DNA from: Streptosporangium sp. NBC_01756
GTDB taxonomy: Bacteria > Actinomycetota > Actinomycetes > Streptosporangiales > Streptosporangiaceae
Assembly: GCF_035917975.1 (NCBI RefSeq)
Contig: NZ_CP109130.1
Location: 5,952,001 to 6,016,000, forward strand
DNA length: 64,000 nucleotides
Direction of reading: 5' to 3'
The translations under genes and the position numbers were made by a program. The notes under the pieces are model-generated. The model ran no database searches and was not told the origin of the DNA. It saw nothing but the letters and a program-made list of their open reading frames with translations. Positions 62,095 through 64,000 of this stretch are shown here, piece by piece (positions within the stretch are counted from its first letter, which is position 1; every line of letters begins with the position of its first letter).

Positions 62095-63479
62095 CAGCAC
62101 CGAAGGCGACTGACGCTCCATACGCACCCCCCCGGATCTTCGGTCCCGCGTACCGTACGGCCAGCCTGGGAATCCTGCTCGTCGTCACGCTGATCGCCTT
62201 CGAGGGCATGTCGGTCGGCGCGATCATGCCCGCGGTGTCCGACGACCTCGACGCGCTCGACCTGTACGGCATGAGCATCTCGGTCTTCCTCATCGCCGGT
62301 CTGCTGGCCAACGTCGTCGCCGGGCTCTGGTCCGACCGGCGGGGCCATGCCCTGCCCTTCCTGCTCGGTGTGGGCCTGTTCGTGGCCGGCATGGTCGTGG
62401 CGGGCGCGGCCGGGACGAAGGAGCTTTTCATCGTGGGCCGTGTCGTCCAGGGACTGGGCGGCGGCGCGGTCATCGTGGCGATCTACGTGATGATCGTGCG
62501 GGTCTACGTCCCCGAGGCCCGGCCCAAGGTGTTCGCCGCCCTGTCCGCCGCCTGGGTGCTGCCCGCCCTGATCGGGCCCGGCGTGGGCGGGATCGTCGCC
62601 CAGACGGCCGGCTGGCGCTGGGTCTTCTTCGGGATCGTGCCGCTGGTGATCCCGGCCATGCTGATGCTCCTGCCCGCGCTGCGCACCGATGAGGGCCCGG
62701 CGCCTGCACCGCCGACCGGCCCCCGGTCCCGGCCGCTGGCGATGACCCTGGCGGCCACGGCCACGGCGGCGGGCGCCGGGACACTGCTGTACGGCGTGGA
62801 CCGGCTGCACACCATCCCGCTCCCCGGGGCGATCGCCACCGCGGTGGGATTCGTCGCGCTGGCCGTGGGCCTGCCCAGGCTGCTGCCTCCCGGCGCGCTG
62901 CGGTTCGGCCGGGGCCTGCCCACCACCGTCATGATGCGCGGCGTGCTCTCCTCCGCGTTCTTCGGGATCAACGCGTTCCTCCCGTTGCTCCTCACCAAGG
63001 TGTCCGGCCTGTCAGTCGCCCAGGCCGGTGTCGCGCTGACCACCGGGGCGCTGGGCTGGACCGTCGGCTCCTACCTGCAGAGCCGCCGCGAGTACGACCG
63101 GCCCCGGCTGGTACGGCTCGCCGCGGCCGCCGTCACCGCCGGCATCGTGCTGACCATGCTCGCGCTCGTCCCCGGTCTCACCGGCTGGGTCACCGTGCCC
63201 GCCTGGGTCGTCGCCGGATTCGGCATGGGCATCGGCACCCCCAGCATCAGTGTCACCACGATGCGCCAGTCACCCGACGCGGAACAGGGTGCCAACTCCG
63301 CGGCCCTCCAGGTCGTCGACACCCTGGGCAGCGCGCTCACGGTCGGCATCGGCGGTGTGTTGATCAACCTGATCGGCCACGACGACATCGCCACCGGCTA
63401 CGCCACGCTCGCCGTTCTCATGGTGGCCATCGGGCTGCTCGGGGTGGTCGTCGCCGGACGGATGCGGGACGTCTCCTGA
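62091..63479 (+). CDS. MFS transporter
   Basis: The 462-residue polytopic protein has 12 to 14 predicted helices. Family features include GMSVGAIMPAVSDDL in helix 1, WSDRRGHALPFLLGVGLF as motif A, GRVVQGLGGGAVIVAIYVMI and the antiporter-like ALIGPGVGGIVAQTAGWRWVFFG. The GTG start overlaps the protease stop by four bases, so the two are coupled, although a functional link between a secreted protease and an exporter is not obvious. Substrate unknown. Confidence 0.9.
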   Translation: MTAPKATDAPYAPPRIFGPAYRTASLGILLVVTLIAFEGMSVGAIMPAVSDDLDALDLYGMSISVFLIAGLLANVVAGLWSDRRGHALPFLLGVGLFVAGMVVAGAAGTKELFIVGRVVQGLGGGAVIVAIYVMIVRVYVPEARPKVFAALSAAWVLPALIGPGVGGIVAQTAGWRWVFFGIVPLVIPAMLMLLPALRTDEGPAPAPPTGPRSRPLAMTLAATATAAGAGTLLYGVDRLHTIPLPGAIATAVGFVALAVGLPRLLPPGALRFGRGLPTTVMMRGVLSSAFFGINAFLPLLLTKVSGLSVAQAGVALTTGALGWTVGSYLQSRREYDRPRLVRLAAAAVTAGIVLTMLALVPGLTGWVTVPAWVVAGFGMGIGTPSISVTTMRQSPDAEQGANSAALQVVDTLGSALTVGIGGVLINLIGHDDIATGYATLAVLMVAIGLLGVVVAGRMRDVS

Positions 63480-63652
63480 CCTCTCGGGCCGTTCCCGACG
63501 CTCCGGGCGGGTCCGGTCCCCAGCCAGGCGGCGTGGCGAGGGGCCGTCTCCTTCGCAGAAGCCGAGGAGTCACAACGACGATCGCCTATAGCCGGACCGC
63601 GCCCCGGCGGGCATGGTAGGACGGTAGACCGTGACCACCGGGAGGAGGCGTC

Positions 63653-64000
63653 GTGGACGAACGTCCCCACCGGGCGTGGCCGCCGGAGGAGTCCGGCCGC
63701 AGGGGGCAGCATCGGGCGCGGGAACCGCGGGAGCGTGAGGGCGGCGAGGAGTTCGGGGCGTGGCCGCCGGAGGAGTCCGGCCGCAGGGGGCGGCGCCCGG
63801 CAGCGGAGGCACCGCAGGACGATCTTCCTCCGTCGGCCCGCCTGTACGGTGCACCGGCCGCCCCGCCCCGCCGCCGGGTCCGGGGCCGTCTGCGCCGCCG
63901 CCCGCTCGGAGTGGTGGCCCTGGTGGTCGCCGCCGGAGCCGTCGTCGCCGCAGGCGCCGTCCTGGCGCCCCGGGTGCTTCCGTCATCCACGGCCCCGCCC
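63653..64000 (+). CDS. N-terminal part of a membrane-anchored protein (runs off the window)
   Basis: The first 116 codons are present. A disordered charged N-terminus contains two exact WPPEESGRRG units 28 residues apart, then a Pro/Arg-rich stretch and one transmembrane helix near residues 83-105 (LGVVALVVAAGAVVAAGAVLAP). The GTG at 63653 is preceded by GGGAGGAGG. The type II topology suggests an exported domain beyond the edge. Family not recognised. Confidence 0.7.
   Translation, partial: MDERPHRAWPPEESGRRGQHRAREPREREGGEEFGAWPPEESGRRGRRPAAEAPQDDLPPSARLYGAPAAPPRRRVRGRLRRRPLGVVALVVAAGAVVAAGAVLAPRVLPSSTAPP
63674..63791 (+). repeat. Two-copy 34-bp repeat at 84-bp spacing
   Basis: GCGTGGCCGCCGGAGGAGTC and the following 14 bases are identical at 63674-63707 and 63758-63791, encoding the two WPPEESGRRG units. 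The 84-bp offset keeps the frame. Confidence 0.85.

Overview
The window is high-GC chromosomal DNA from an actinomycete, most like a filamentous member of Streptosporangiales or Streptomycetales. This rests on gene content and order: thrC, thrB, rho, rpmE, prfA, prmC, a Sua5 gene, glyA, a wecA-type gene, atpIBEFHAGDC and a DUF2550 gene in one direction. Actinobacterial markers also present are NucS, DUF3039, a DivIVA-like coiled-coil protein and Tricorn protease, together with frequent GTG starts. The family assignment is inference.

Layout. 1-5.6 kb: the 5' end of a small membrane protein gene, then three family-2 glycosyltransferases. 5.8-10.7 kb: threonine synthase, homoserine kinase and Rho, each with structured leader DNA. 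10.9-14.1 kb: a histidine kinase/response regulator pair and a secreted protein. 14.4-22.5 kb: ribosomal protein L31, release factor 1 and its methylase, Sua5, an unusual repeat-rich protein with a small helical partner, GlyA and a lipid-carrier sugar-phosphate transferase. 22.5-30.8 kb: the complete F1Fo ATP synthase operon with a Rex-like operator upstream, then a DUF2550 gene. 30.8-36.4 kb: a CadD-type transporter, a secreted choice-of-anchor C protein, PduO adenosyltransferase and Tricorn. 36.4-39.1 kb: a gene-poor island. It begins and ends with a 52-bp direct repeat made of the Tricorn gene tail plus a 16-bp operator-like palindrome, contains long perfect inverted repeats, and abuts a truncated and frameshifted LuxR-type response regulator. 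39.1-46.5 kb: STAS protein, TetR regulator, NucS, a zinc-binding protein, two alpha/beta hydrolases, an AI-2E-type membrane protein and a coiled-coil polarity-type protein. 46.7-57.3 kb: acyl-CoA metabolism (epimerase, thiolase, MeaB, MarR, coenzyme-B12 mutase), YbbN-like co-chaperone, cytidylate-kinase-like protein and malic enzyme. 57.6-64 kb: YqgE, a TetR/MFS efflux pair, DUF3039, a secreted metalloprotease, another MFS protein and the start of an unknown membrane protein.

How genes fit together. PduO makes adenosylcobalamin, MeaB protects or reloads the mutase, and the 555-residue mutase carries Phe and Gln at the two positions that separate isobutyryl-CoA mutase from methylmalonyl-CoA mutase. 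Isobutyryl/butyryl-CoA isomerisation is therefore the better reading for that gene, with epimerase and thiolase nearby. The TetR/MFS pair at 58-60 kb shares a divergent promoter whose spacer holds an inverted repeat. I found no CRISPR array, tRNA, rRNA or intact transposase gene. The strongest leads for something undescribed are the 36.4-39.1 kb island, the repeat-rich gene pair at 17.5-19.7 kb, and the many short tandem repeats of differing period near gene boundaries.
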